From Pseudophaeomoniella oleicola (lineage: Eukaryota; Ascomycota; Eurotiomycetes; Phaeomoniellales; Phaeomoniellaceae): a stretch of DNA of 64,000 bases. Position 1 is the stretch's first letter. Each line of letters begins with the position of its first letter. Shown one piece after another: positions 44,559 to 55,968 of this stretch. Under the pieces are notes generated by a model. That model did not search any database. It worked only from the letters and a program-made list of their open reading frames with translations, and was not told the DNA's origin. The position numbers and the translations under genes were made by a program. The stretch is taken from contig QWDQ01000036.1 in the NCBI GenBank assembly GCA_003868215.1, forward strand, positions 186,001 to 250,000, given 5' to 3'.

Positions 44559-46092
44559 ATGGACGTTCCAGCTCTTCGACAGCAGTGGTATGACAGCAAA
44601 GCGGCGGATGAAGCACGCAGTGCTCTCATTGATGTATAACTCCAATCAGAACCATTTGGGATGCTTTAGACTGATCCATCTTCAGAAACTTATCAACCAG
44701 ATAGAGTCATTGACGACTGAGAGGGACAAAGCGCTTTCTACGTTGCAATATAATGTCGACTTTGTTAATTATGTTCAGAAAGAAAAGGCAGATATGGCAG
44801 CGAAGCTAGAAGCACTCCAGAAGTCCATAGTTCGTCTCAAGCAACCGTGTATCGAAAGTGGCTAATACGATTCTAGGACCGTGACCAGTTTATACTTGTA
44901 CTAGTTGACGGAGATAATACGTTGGTAACTTCAAGAGGTGCCCAAATATTATTACCTACCTACTAATTGTCGGCCTTCAGTTTACCAATGACTATATGCG
45001 TCGTGGCGCCGCTGGAGGACATGATGCAGCAAGAGACCTCCGAACACGCATTGCAGCTTATCTCGAGAGCATTGACAAACTTCAGCCGCATTGGAAAATT
45101 ATGATACAAGTGTTCTCGAACCTGGCAGGTCTATGTAAGACATATCGGGAAAACAAGATTGTAGATAAGAATACTTTCTGGCAATTCATTCTGGGCTTCA
45201 ACAAAGAGCATCCCCTTTCAGCATATGTGGATGCCGGCGACGACAAAGAGGCCGCAGACAGGAAGATCCAACGTGAGGTCAACCAGTAAAAATCCTGTCT
45301 CAAGACTGACGATCCGCAGATACTATGGACATGTTCCATGGCAATGTGCATTGCAAGCATATCATGCTGGCCGGGTCTGGTGACAATAGTTATACAGGCT
45401 TTCTCAGACAGTATACACTGACAAACGAGGTTTGTCAAGGCATCACGTTGATCGAGGCATTGCCATTTGCGAAGGATCTCCAAAGCATTGCCCCTAAGTT
45501 TTTGACCGCCAAATTCGAGCCCATTTTCAGAGATTCGAAAATTGCTAATCGAAAGGACTCGAGCAAAGACGAGCGGATGATCACTCCACCAGAAACACCC
45601 TCCCTGAGCTATGCGTCAACAGTCTCCAGGGGGAAGCCCAGGCAATCATCAGTAGATATCACTGCGGATCTAGAGACATGTCGGGATCCATTTTCAACCC
45701 CGCCTTCTTCAACATCATCGGAGGTGACAATTACAAACAAGATTCCTCGCAATAAGAATGGTCAACGTGTCGACACCCCTCTCCATCCTGATCTGAGGTT
45801 GGTCCAACAACTCAAGTTTCGAAAGCTATGCAATCGCCACTTCCTCTCCTCTTGTCCATTCCCCGTGTGCACGCATGATCATGATGGCAAACTTACCTCT
45901 GATGAGCTCGAATCGCTCAGATTTGTCGCCAGACTCAGTCCCTGCCAGTTCTCGGTCTGGTGCAGTGATCCTACCTGTGTGTCTGGACACAGATGCGTTC
46001 AAGACCCCAAATGCACTCGCGGGAGTAACTGTCGATTCGCAAAAGAGATGCATAATATTGATATGAGGATCGTTGAACTTGTTACGGTTTGA
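44559..46092 (+). CDS. CCCH zinc-finger protein with N-terminal coiled coil and nuclease-like (NYN-type) domain
   Basis: Five exons (44559-44633, 44686-44829, 44877-44924, 44981-45272, 45320-46092) encode 443 residues. The first 70 residues are coiled-coil-like (LINQIESLTTERDKALSTL). A domain from about 75 opens FILVLVDGDNTLFTNDYMRRG; the hydrophobic strand and acidic DGDN resemble the start of NYN/PIN-type RNases, with HIMLAGSGDNSY as a second acidic strand. A Ser/Pro-rich linker follows, then C-terminal cysteine clusters: a CCCH-type finger (C-x7-C-x4-C-x3-H, CNRHFLSSC then CTHDH) and a second Cys-rich region to about residue 430. Fungal proteins of this architecture have unknown function; RNA binding is inferred. 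The NYN comparison is by strand pattern only and is weaker than the CCCH call. Confidence 0.83.
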
Positions 46093-46848
46093 CAATTATG
46101 AGGATAATGAGTATAGTCCACGGATGTACTCTGTTTTGAGAGAACCAATCCTACTGTGTCGGGCAAGATTGACGTCGGACTTATTCTATGCACGTTCCAC
46201 AATTCAACATTGCCTGGAACAATATCTTACATTTTGGTTCGGACATCCTGTTGAAGGGATGCCATCACATTTCGTGAGGCAGCGGAAAGGACTTGGTGGC
46301 TCAACCCACTTGATAGTATATACACTTTAAGTCATGATAATTTCGATCATGACTACAGCACTGAATTATCTCAAAGTTATTCGTCTTAGTGGGTAGACGT
46401 AGTGATGAATATTCGCTGCTTTCCTTATCCCGATATACTCCGGGTCGTTCCATTCTAGAGCTCGTCACACGGAATACCCGATGCAAGATAGCCAGGAGAT
46501 CAACTGACGGCATCACATTCGCAATCAATTGACACAGAGTAACAGTACAGCCTTGAGTAAATGCCCTACTATGGGTATTGAAGTCCACGATCATAGCACA
46601 CTACGTTCTCAATCAGTGGGGTTCGTCCACACACGCACGTGTTTCGTCTTGTCTTGTCTTGTCGATCAGTCAGGAACATCAAGATACAGTAATTACTTAC
46701 TGTATTCGGCGCCGACAACCTCAACCCAACCGACGACGAATTAAAATCGATAATGTCTATGTGGGAAACAGCGAACCATGAATAGGTTCCAATAATTAAT
46801 TAGATGAGTATCTGACTATAGAAGAGACGTTTGCACGTTAGAAGAAGA
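46093..46848. other. Intergenic region
   Basis: About 750 bp with a (cttgt)3 stretch at about 46648-46665. Short frames only, no gene recognised. Confidence 0.4.
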
Positions 46849-48344
46849 ATGGATCGACTTTATGAAGTTGTCGAAACTGTCGGCGGCGGCCTACGGCCCG
46901 CTCGGACGACATCCATCATGGTATGTATGCAATGGTTTCTAGAGCTTGCAAGCTTGTTCGGAGTGCCATTGAGATGATATCTATACCTACCTATTTATGC
47001 TGGGCATGAGCTGAGCTGTCAAATTACCACAGGTTTTGCTCAAACAGAGCTTCGTATGCGCGACTCTGGCTGTTGCCAGTAAGTCCTACATCTGTCACTA
47101 CCATCGCCTTGTTTTGTCCGAGTTTTTGTCGATAAATCAATCCCATTTGCTGATTCCTTACCTCAGGTATTCTCGGTCAAGAGGTCTCAGCCAACGACCA
47201 GACTTATTCTCAGTACGGGCTCACGTGGGGGAATGGATTGCGCATGAACCAGATCCAGGTCATCGGCACGCACAACAGCTACCACCGAGAAGTCAGCTTA
47301 GATGAGAGACCGTACCATGCGACGCTCCTTTCCGACCCCCAGAACTACTACTACTCGCATGCCGCCCTAGATATACAAGCCAGCTACCAGTCAGTCCGAA
47401 GCTTTGAGCTCGACATCTGGGCCGACCCCAAAGGCGGCAAATATGCCACACCACTGGTCCGGAAACTCGCCCATCTGCCCTTCCCCTCCGACCCAGCCAT
47501 GAACAAGACGGGAGCCAAAGTGTTGCATGTATCCGATGCGGATGTCGGCACGACATGCTCTACGCTCATCGAATGCCTCACAGTCATCAAAGATTGGTCC
47601 AAAGCCCACCCGCAACACGTGCCTATCCCCTGCATGATCGAATTCAAAGTCGCAGGAGACGACATGGCCTACCTCCACGGCGCCACCCCCCTCCCCTGGA
47701 ACGACACCGACGTCCTCGCCTCCCTCGACGCCGAAATCCGCTCCGTCTTCACCGACGACGAACTCATCACCCCGGACCACATCCGCCGGCCCGGCCTCAC
47801 CCTCGAACAATCCGTGCTCCACCACGGCTGGCCCGACCTCGACTCTGCGCGCGGCCGCTTCATGTTCCTCATGGACGACGGGCCCCTCCCGCTCGGTCCC
47901 GTCCGCGACGCCTACACCGCATCCGGTCTCAACCCCAACCTCGAAAACCGCATCCTCTTCACCCAATCCCAACCGAACCAACCGGACTGCGCCTTCCTCA
48001 AACTCAACAACCCCCTCACCGCTCATCACCAAATCCACGACGCCGTCGCTAAAAATTACTACGTCCGCACCCGCGCCGACATCCCCCTCGACACTTTTAC
48101 TTCCGCCACACCTAATAATATAACGGCGATGCGCGATGCAGCCCTCGCGAGCGGCGCGCAGATCGTTTCGACGGATTGGCCGGCGGAGGGGATGAGCGCG
48201 AGGTATGGAGTTGATTATGTGGTGAGGTTTGAGGGGCGGAAGCCGGTGAGGTGTAACCCTGTAACGGTTCCTCCTGGGGGAAGTGGGAAGGGGTGTGTGG
48301 AGGGGGAGGAGGAGCTTGAACCTGGGGAGTATTTTCGGTCGTAG
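46849..48344 (+). CDS. Secreted PI-PLC-like phosphodiesterase (Ca2+-dependent, SaPLC1 type)
   Basis: TIM-barrel phospholipase/phosphodiesterase resembling the Streptomyces Ca2+-dependent phosphatidylinositol phospholipase C group. Exons 46849-46920, 47033-47078 and 47167-48344 give 431 residues. The first catalytic His is in QVIGTHNSYHRE and a second in VLHVSDADVG; metal-binding Glu/Asp are in SFELDIWADPKGG and IEFKVAGDD. The start is ambiguous: the last codon of exon 1 is itself an ATG (46918-46920), and starting there gives MVLLKQSFVCATLAVAS, a good signal peptide, with 408 residues. I favour the shorter form as the secreted product. Exon 3 is very GC-rich at third positions, which creates a long antisense frame. 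Confidence 0.88.
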
Positions 48345-48645
48345 TAGCCTGAGCACCTACCTAGGGAGGTGGTTAAAGGGTAACAAATTTTTAGGGATGT
48401 AAATAACTGGTTTTGATGGTCGGTTATTTATAAGCTAAGGTAGTATACTACTATTTTGTGGTATTGCGACAAGTCATTTCATCCATGTTCCGCCAGGTAT
48501 ATAGGTACTGTGTGAACAAGACGTCGACTCAAGTCTCCATCATCCAGTAGGCACCAACCACGCTTATGCCATATACCACTTAGAACATCGGATGTATGTC
48601 TATGGCATTCACTGATCTGCCAGAGTAGATGATTCGGATATAAGT
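48345..48645. other. Convergent intergenic region
   Basis: About 300 bp between the PI-PLC-like and lactonase genes. It starts with CACCTACCTAGGGAGG and must hold both 3' ends. No gene is seen. Confidence 0.4.
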
Positions 48646-49848
48646 CTAATGCAAACCAAAATCCCGCTTCACAGTCCTCCCCTCTGCCGCCATCTCGACC
48701 ATATACAACCGATACGCATTCAACACGACCATCCCGCCGGGCACGAACGCGAAATTATTGACCGCGTCGTGCGTCAGCATCTTGCCGAGCAGCACCCCCT
48801 GGTCGTTCCACACGTTGACGCCGTCGCCGCAACCGCAGTACACGTTGCCGGCGGTGTCGGTGTGGATGCCGTCCGGGAACCCGTGCTCGACGTAGGCGAA
48901 GACTTGGCGGTTTTGGAGGCGTTTGCCGTCCGGGGTGAGGTCGTAGCGGTAGATGGTTGTGGGGTCGGTGAGGTTGTCTTTTCCCGTGAAGGTGTGGGCG
49001 CCGGTGTCGGTGATGTAGAGGTGTTTGAAGTCTGGGCTGAATTCGATGCCGTTCGGGGCGATGAAGTTATCGGCGACGGCTTGGATGACGCCGGTGGTGG
49101 GTTCGAAGCGGTAGACTTGTGGGCGGATGACGGCGTCGGGACGGAAGTGTTGCCAATATCCGTAGCGGGCATCGGTGAACCATAGGTCTCCGGTCTCGTA
49201 GTGCTGCTCGACATCATTAATCGACGAGAAATTGCGGCCGAGGAAGTTGTTCAGCAAGACTCGTGTGGTGTTCGTCACGGGATCGACCACTGTCAATTGT
49301 GATGGGTTCACAAAGTCCCCTTCGTCACAGAACACGATCTGCTGACCGTCCGAAGAGTCTGCCGGTGTACCTGGCGGATAATACGCAGCACCTCCATTGG
49401 CCTCATTCACATCAGCATAGCGTTTCGAGCTGATGGTGTAGTCGTCGAGGCTGAGAATCGTAATATTGATGGGGTTGTCGAGACTCCCATTCCAATTGGA
49501 CGACATATATAGCGAATTCGTAGCTTGGTTATATACACCAGCCTCGTGAAACGCATCATACTCTTGCTCGGAAATGAGCGTCGATGAAACATCAGGGCCC
49601 AGGATGGAAGACGTGAAGGTGTCATTGTACGAGAAGAACTTGATGGAAGAAGTGACGGTCGAAGCAGTTGCATTGAGCTCTGCTGCATAGGGCAGGCTGG
49701 TTGCCAACGTCAATAGATTCACCGATGTTATATCAGCCATCGTATTCGGGAGGAGCGTGCTGTTGTAACCAAGAGTTGGAATACCGACTTGAACACCCAG
49801 AGACGCCATGGAAGCGTTACTGAGACTTCCTTCCATAACGCCAAGCAT
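48646..49848 (-). CDS. SMP-30/gluconolactonase/LRE-family lactonase-like protein
   Basis: Six-bladed beta-propeller of the SMP-30 family, which opens sugar or other lactones using a bound divalent metal. The open frame gives about 400 residues. Family blocks include FCDEGDFVNPSQLTVVDP, DLWFTDARYGYWQ, APNGIEFSPDFKHLYITDTG, FPDGIHTDTAGNVYCGCGDGV and NNFAFVPGG. The Asn and Asp of NGIEFS and PDGIHTD are the expected metal ligands. Many Asn-x-Ser/Thr sites suggest secretion. The N terminus is uncertain: the first ATG is at 49848, a later in-frame one starts MADITSVNLLTLATSLPYAAE, which could act as a weak signal peptide, and an upstream exon cannot be excluded. Confidence 0.88.
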   Translation of the reverse strand: MLGVMEGSLSNASMASLGVQVGIPTLGYNSTLLPNTMADITSVNLLTLATSLPYAAELNATASTVTSSIKFFSYNDTFTSSILGPDVSSTLISEQEYDAFHEAGVYNQATNSLYMSSNWNGSLDNPINITILSLDDYTISSKRYADVNEANGGAAYYPPGTPADSSDGQQIVFCDEGDFVNPSQLTVVDPVTNTTRVLLNNFLGRNFSSINDVEQHYETGDLWFTDARYGYWQHFRPDAVIRPQVYRFEPTTGVIQAVADNFIAPNGIEFSPDFKHLYITDTGAHTFTGKDNLTDPTTIYRYDLTPDGKRLQNRQVFAYVEHGFPDGIHTDTAGNVYCGCGDGVNVWNDQGVLLGKMLTHDAVNNFAFVPGGMVVLNAYRLYMVEMAAEGRTVKRDFGLH

Positions 49849-50558
49849 GTTATACAAACGGCGTCATGGACACCGCCATCAAAACCTTACAGTAAGCTTC
49901 AAGAAAACGACACTGCAGGTTTGCAAGGAGGTCTGTGTTGATTTTCTCGATGTAGTAATTACAATCTCTTCCCCCGCAGCACCGCAGCACCGCAGCACCG
50001 CAATACGCAGTCGGTTTTCGGGAAGATCCCCGCCCTCGGTTGTCCGCGATTGTTCCCTCGGTGTAAGAATAGTCCGAGTGTCGCTGATCGCTATGAAAGG
50101 CTTCGATTAACTCGGCACTTGATACTTGTCTTTGCGATGGTACTATCAGTGTTAACGGGAAACAAGAGTGCGTACCAATATTGCCAGTCCGTCGAGAATA
50201 TACAGTGATCTTGAGATGGTGGGTGATACTTGCAACAGCACGACCCAAGTGAACATCAAGGTCAAGTATGTACTACATGGAAGCTGACAGAAAACCTCGA
50301 ATTGGGAAGTGTTGATCAATTATGCGAAAATAGTTGACCAGGATGGACAAGAAGGATGGGTGGACAGGTATTACTACGTAGCACCACAGAGAAAACAGCG
50401 GTAGTGGCATATAATGATCAATTTTTTGATGCTCGTGATACCGGTCAAATATGTACCCATTTTCCAAGGAGAAGACTATACACAGCATTAAAGACCTACC
50501 CTTCCTCTGTGTATCCCATCCTATTGCAACAATACACAGGCTCGAACACTATCTACGC
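49849..50558. other. Intergenic region with a short gcaccgca repeat
   Basis: Upstream of the lactonase gene. Holds an 8-bp tandem repeat at 49977-50002. The first 250 bp might contain a missed 5' exon of the lactonase. No other gene is seen. Confidence 0.4.
49977..50002. repeat. 8-bp tandem repeat (gcaccgca)3
   Basis: Three consecutive copies of gcaccgca, GC-rich and non-coding on the present model. Confidence 0.8.
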
Positions 50559-52259
50559 TCAGGCCTTAGATACAGTTCCGGCGTCTCTGCTCTTCTTGTT
50601 TCGATGCGCTGGGCCGCGCCAGTGGATATAAAGGGTGGGAAAGATGCTCACACCGATCATGAGGGCAGCACAGACACCGGCACTGGCAGCGACGCCGACG
50701 TCGGTAAACATATCTGGAAACCTGCGTGGGTTGTTAGGACTTTTGACTCTCATCGGAGGAATAGGAAGCAGAGAGCGGAGACAGACCAGAATGGACCAAT
50801 GAATCCCCACGTTGAACGAACGAAATTGATGAACACACCAATACTGGCGGATTCTTCGTGGTAACAATCGATTGCGTATGTGGTCAGCACCGTCGTCACA
50901 ATCTGATTCCCGGCACCTGCAATTGCGATGCCAACGTCTGGTGTGATGTTCCAGTGGTGTTCAGATGCCTGATCCGTTCGGACGAGGAAAATTACTATGC
51001 CGGCAATGGTCAACAGGAAACCAGGATAGCTGAGCCACAACCGAAATTCGGGAAGAGGGCGGTGGTTCAGTTGTCGCGCTCGTCGATTCATCCACCAATC
51101 TGACATGAATCCACCGACTTGTTCTCCGATGACGGATCCGATAATCAGACTGGCGAATTGATACCCGAGTTGTTGGGGGTTGAGCTGGAATTTCGCACCG
51201 AAAAGCTGAGGAAGTTCGACTGTGATCAAGACGCTGGCAAACAGGAAGACCATGGCGTACGCGGCCGCAGGGATCATCACGCAGAGATGTCTGCCCACGA
51301 AGAACGGTTGGACAAAATCCCAGAATCGCAGTGGCGAGGGGTCTATACGACCGAGTGTCAAATATTCTTGTTTGAAATCAGACCCATGATGCTCAACACC
51401 CCGACGGAGGTACCTGGTCTCCGGGCCGAGGAAGAGGTACAAGATGAATTGGACACCGTTGATCTGCAGGGACATGTCAATAGATGCTGGTGCAGGAAAA
51501 GTTCTTTTCATACAATGGTCAGGATCCAGTATATCCACCGCCACCCCACGTTATTCGCAACGAAGCCAAAGATAAAAGGCGAAAGCGGAACTCCAACGGT
51601 CACCATCAAGGTCCAGACACCCATATAACGAGCTCTTTCCTTCTTGAAAAATGTCTCCGTAACCACCCCGCTGCCAATTGCAATAGGAGGACTGATGAAG
51701 AATGCCGCCAGCGCTCTGCAAGCAGCCATCGAGGCATAATCGGGACTCTTGGCGCAGCCAATGTTGCAGACCAAGCTACAGATCAGCGACAACAAGAAGA
51801 TGGGTCGGCGACCATATCGGTTTGAGAGTGGCCTCCAGAAGAGAGGAGCCCCTCCGAGTGTTGCAATTTGAAGCGATGTCAGATATGACGTCCGTTGCAG
51901 ACTCACACCTAAGTCCTGGGCCATGACCTCGTACGCCGGAATGATGGCTGAAGCAGTGAACGTGGATATGCACGCATGAAACGCGACGAGCACCAGGTTG
52001 ATAATTTTCTTCCAGCTAGGCCAGTTGTATGGATCTGCATCCCCATGGCCAGGGAGCGGGTCGAGGTCTACCGTGCCGTGGCGTCTGATCAGGTAGTCAT
52101 GGTGCTCAGGGGTTATATCTGGCAGCCGCGAGTTGATGTATGTCGCATGCGTGGTTATTTGCTCGAGGCTGTTCTCGATTTCATCGCTCTCGCTCTTCGC
52201 TGGTTGTAATACTGTTAGTTCGCATTTCAGTGGCTTCAGAGAGATGAGGGCTAACCCAT
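50559..52259 (-). CDS. MFS multidrug/H+ antiporter-type transporter (DHA1-like)
   Basis: Membrane exporter or importer with about 12 helices, similar to fungal DHA1 drug:proton antiporters. Four exons (52259-52256, 52199-51514, 51463-50787, 50721-50559) encode 509 residues. The start exon carries only ATG plus one base; it joins to KSESDEIENSLEQ and the acidic N-terminal tail. Motifs: DPYNWPSWKKIINL just before helix 1, the conserved FTASAIIPAYEVMAQDLG, loop motif RPLSNRYGRRPIFL after helix 2, and RARYMGVWTL with GVPLSPFIFGFV in the N-half. It lies beside the lactonase gene on the same strand. Substrate unknown; a role in efflux of a lactone or toxin is only a possibility. Confidence 0.92.
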
Positions 52260-54499
52260 TGTCGGCAGCCGCTCCAGATCCTGCTCAAAAATTATTCCTC
52301 GATATTTGGTGGACCGGAAATTGCTTCCTGGTCAGCCAATACTAACAATCTTGACAGAGCCCGGACATGTTAAGGAAGCATTGACAGAAGGAAAAGAAGA
52401 ACAGAGACGCAGATATAGAGAACAAGAGTGTCTCTACATCCCCGACACATAAAGAGGGTTCGGTGACGGTTGACAAGGACGGCAATTGTCAGCCGGCTTC
52501 CCAAACAATTGATAGGCATGGATTGCCAGCTAGGGTGATATGGTAGTAGGTATAGACATGGCTCTAGAGCATAATGACGACAAATTCGTTGCCTCGGTCT
52601 ATATGCTGCGATGCTAAGGAGAGAAACAGGCCGTCAAGCGAGCCGCTTTCCGCATTTGAGGGCACCTATAATTGGGGCTTTTCTCCGCAAAATGCCAGTG
52701 TTTGGATGCTGACAAGCATTAGCAAGATTTCAAGTTCAGAGTGTGATACAGATGAATGAAGCATCACGGAGAGGGGTTGAGGGGTTTGGCAAGGGTGTCT
52801 GGGGATTCCCCCACAAAAATAATAACGTAGTAGTCCCGGGCCCCAAACTTTCCCCAGGCATACTCTGGACTTATGATGGGCCGAAGCGAGGAAGGGTCAA
52901 TGCTGTGATGAACCGCAAGATCTTTTGGTTCCGGTTGCTGGTAAATAGGTACCACACAATACTAGAGATGTTCAACCCGCCATCCAGAAGCTCTGTCTCT
53001 CAGATAAATGTGTCGGAAAAGCGAGTAGAGAGTGATTGATACCTCCAAATGATAGGATCCTTGCTCATAGAAAGGTCATGGATTTCACGGTCTTGCTCAC
53101 GGTGACCTTACAACGCTGATATTCGTGTCGATCTTTTGAGTCCTCGAACATCTCTTTCCCTTCAGAGAGATTCTGTCGTCACCCTCACCGGAAACCAATA
53201 ACGGCTGCACTGAAGGTTTTGTTCCGCCTAAGTATCACCTCTTTTCGGGGTAACAACACGTGAATTCTCCTGCATTCAAACCCTGAGACTGGGGCCATCA
53301 CTAATATGCCGAAGGAAATACCGGTGCCTTACCTATCCTGCCACTGGTACACAGGAGTCTTCTTTCCTTCAAAGAGTTTTGGTCGGCCATGGCAGCTACA
53401 GTATATACTACTTCGAGTACTAGGGTACTAGGTGTTGTGAAGACTGCTCCGGATACTTCTCTGAAAATGCCGCAAAAGATCACATGGAGTTGTAAGTCTT
53501 AGACTCATTGGTTAGCGAGTTCTCCGGCAGCTGCGTTCTTGGTGATCATTGATGTACGTTCGGACCAGCATTTGCAAAGGGTGAATGCGCTTTGGCTCGA
53601 TTGCTAGACTGTCTAATCATGAATGGTTGCTAGCAACCAGTAGAACGTTATTATAAGAGATGAATGAAATGGGAGAAAAAGTGAGTGTTGAAAGTGGCTT
53701 TTAAGAAGCCGCACGATCTGATATCCAGACGAAGAGAATTCAAAGATAATTTTAAGCCTTCCAGCGCCCTCTCCGGTCCCTTGACCAGCGGCTTTACAGT
53801 CACAATGAAGCACACACGTAAATAGACCTGAATAAGGTATTTTTATCACAGTTTTATTCAAACTGCCTTGATGATTTTATTTTAACATACAACATACAAT
53901 AGTCCTTCCCTGACGTGACTTGCAACAGGTCTGCGTATCTCTTTCATTGTCTCCTTTTTCATTCTGGAATCCCATCTCTCCATGTTTCGTAACTCTGACG
54001 GTCTCTTCCCTGTGCTCGACTTCCAAGTTGCAACCTGCCACCTCCGTCCTGCACCTACAAGAGAAAGTAACCGACTTCTATCTCCGGAGCCTCATGGCGC
54101 TTATCAACCACTGATTCTAACTCCAAGCCCGGGCAACGGTCGACCCTGCTAGGTGTTTAGATTGCTAAGCATCCCATCATGTCACAGCACATCGTGTCTT
54201 GTTTAAAAGCTGGATGATTGCATATTGGATTTGTAAGCTCAAGTCGGCACTAGGTGTCTCCTGCGCCGTTATCTTGGTGCATGCATATATCACGGTATGT
54301 GAGAGTGTTTACTAGAGACCCAGCTCTTATCAATTTATCAGCGCAGGAGATAGAAGACCGAGGGTACCTCCTGGAGAAATACCCAGTAAGTACCTACCTA
54401 GGTGCCTATCCTCATGTCTGCTGGAACTTCCTAGGAAAGTGCCATCGGCAGATTCATGAATAAACATTTCAAGACTTTCCCTCCAAAGCAGTCCAGAAC
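52260..54499. other. 2.2-kb gene-poor stretch
   Basis: No convincing gene. All frames are under about 100 codons and show no family pattern. TAGGTA-type motifs occur at about 54387-54405 (GTACCTACCTAGG) and near 53420-53435. No transposon signature was seen. Confidence 0.4.
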
Positions 54500-55365
54500 A
54501 TGTCCAAGATCCTTGCCGTCTTCGGCGCGACCGGCCAACAAGGCGGTTCTGTCATTGAGTATGTGCTGAACGATCCGGAGCTCTCCCAAAAGTACAAGGT
54601 GCGCGCCATCACTCGTGATATCGACTCGGAAAAGGCCAAGCAACTCAAGAAAAAGGTCGAGGTGGTCGAAGGTCACCACTTTCTGGTAACGCCAACGCTT
54701 TCGAGATCGAGTACAACAGTGCTAAGATGATTTCCGACGTCGCCGTTGAGAGAGGAGCCGAATACATAATTTTTAGTACTCTGCCGCATGTCAAAGAGAT
54801 CTCTGGCGGCAAGTACACCAAAGTCACCGCCTTCGATGCCAAGGCAAAGGCTGAGGAGTACATTCGCGGTCTATTCATCAAGAGTGCCTTCTACTCACCG
54901 GGAACATTCATGGGGAATTTCTTCCAGACCTTCTTGGTCCCACAACAGGCTCCTGATGGCACCTGGGTCATGGCCCGCCATAATTCTCCCGAGTCCCGAT
55001 TGCCCTTGATCGACGTTGTTGGGGACACAGGCAAGTTCGTTGGTGCCATCCTCGCTGAGGCCGACAAGTACGAAGGCAAGACATTCTGCGCCGCCACGGC
55101 GCTATACAGCTCGGAAGAAATAGCTGCCATCATGTCCAAGGCCACAGGCAAGACAATCGTCTACAAACAGATTCCGGTTGAGGACTTCAAGAAGAGCGTC
55201 CCCTTCGCGGCTGACCTCTTCGTTGACATGTTCAGTTACCATGAGGAGTTCGGCTACTACGGCCCTGATTCGGAGAAGTTGGTTGCTTGGGCTGCTGAGA
55301 ACGCCCGAGGCCGACTATCCACTTTTGAGGAGTACGCGGAGGCGCATCCTCTTCAGCTCTCATAA
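54500..55365 (+). pseudogene. NmrA-like (HSCARG-type) NAD(P)-binding protein with an internal gap
   Basis: NmrA-like proteins sense NADPH/NADP and act as redox-linked regulators or reductases. The first frame begins MSKILAVFGATGQQGGSVIEY, with the GATGxxG dinucleotide loop, and is family-like up to KKKVEVVEG (about 54670). It then runs out of register and stops at 54730. The second frame takes up the family sequence again from FEIEYNSAKMISDV (about 54700) to EAHPLQLS at 55365. Family members have about 30-35 more residues between these points (the segment with the conserved ...AHTVF...). About 100 bp therefore appears deleted, and the frame is shifted. A 62-bp intron from 54662 to about 54726 could rejoin the frames but would not restore the missing part. 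Likely a recently damaged gene. Confidence 0.7.
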
Positions 55366-55968
55366 CGTCTTACTGGTATCAAAAGCGGTGTTGGCTTACG
55401 AAGTTACGATGCAACTGTATGTGAAAGTACCGGCGTTGACACCATGCTGACACCGTCTCTACATAAAGAGGTACCTTATTACCTATCTCATTGAAATATT
55501 ATAATGCCTCTTCCTTAAAACATAGGTATAATTATTATATAATTATTATACATTAATTGCGCAGCTGTGATAAGTGTAACGTAATTATAATAAAAATTTA
55601 ACGTAAAAAATGTTACAATTACGTTATAGCTGCACAACTGTGACGGGACTGTGACACTACAAAACGAAAATACAATTGTTGTTGTGCAACAGTCGTGCAA
55701 CGGCTATACAGTCTATGGGAGGTGTATTATAGAACCGTACTTAGGTAGGTACTAAGCTTCTAAACAGCAAAGATAGGTATTTGTATGGTATCAATACCTA
55801 TGTATGCCATGTATCGTTAGGTAAGGTACCTATATATGGTATCAGCACTACGAACATGCCAATTCAGTTTCAGAGATGGAAGGTGCTACCCGAACCCGAT
55901 CTACTGTAAACCTGAATTATCCTTACCCCAATCCGCAATCCAGAGCAATCCATGGGCCTTGGCGCAGT
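55366..55968. other. AT-rich intergenic island
   Basis: About 600 bp between the NmrA-like and SDR genes. The core at 55500-55735 is much richer in A+T than its surroundings and holds an imperfect palindrome, listed separately. TAGGTA motifs occur at 55740-55835. No gene is seen. Confidence 0.5.
55561..55633. repeat. Imperfect palindrome in an AT-rich island
   Basis: Two perfect inverted segments are nested: GCAGCT (55561) with AGCTGC (55628), and TAACGTAATT (55577-55586) with AATTACGTTA (55617-55626). Together they form a stem-loop-capable element of about 73 bp. Nearby are repeated ctgtga and gtgcaac words (to about 55705). It could be a MITE-like remnant or a termination or matrix element; the sequence alone does not decide. 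Confidence 0.5.

Noticed and set aside
47391-48356. 321-codon minus-strand frame over the PI-PLC-like gene
   Set aside because: Antisense artefact of GC-rich codon use in the real exon; Val/Glu/Gly-rich with no family pattern.
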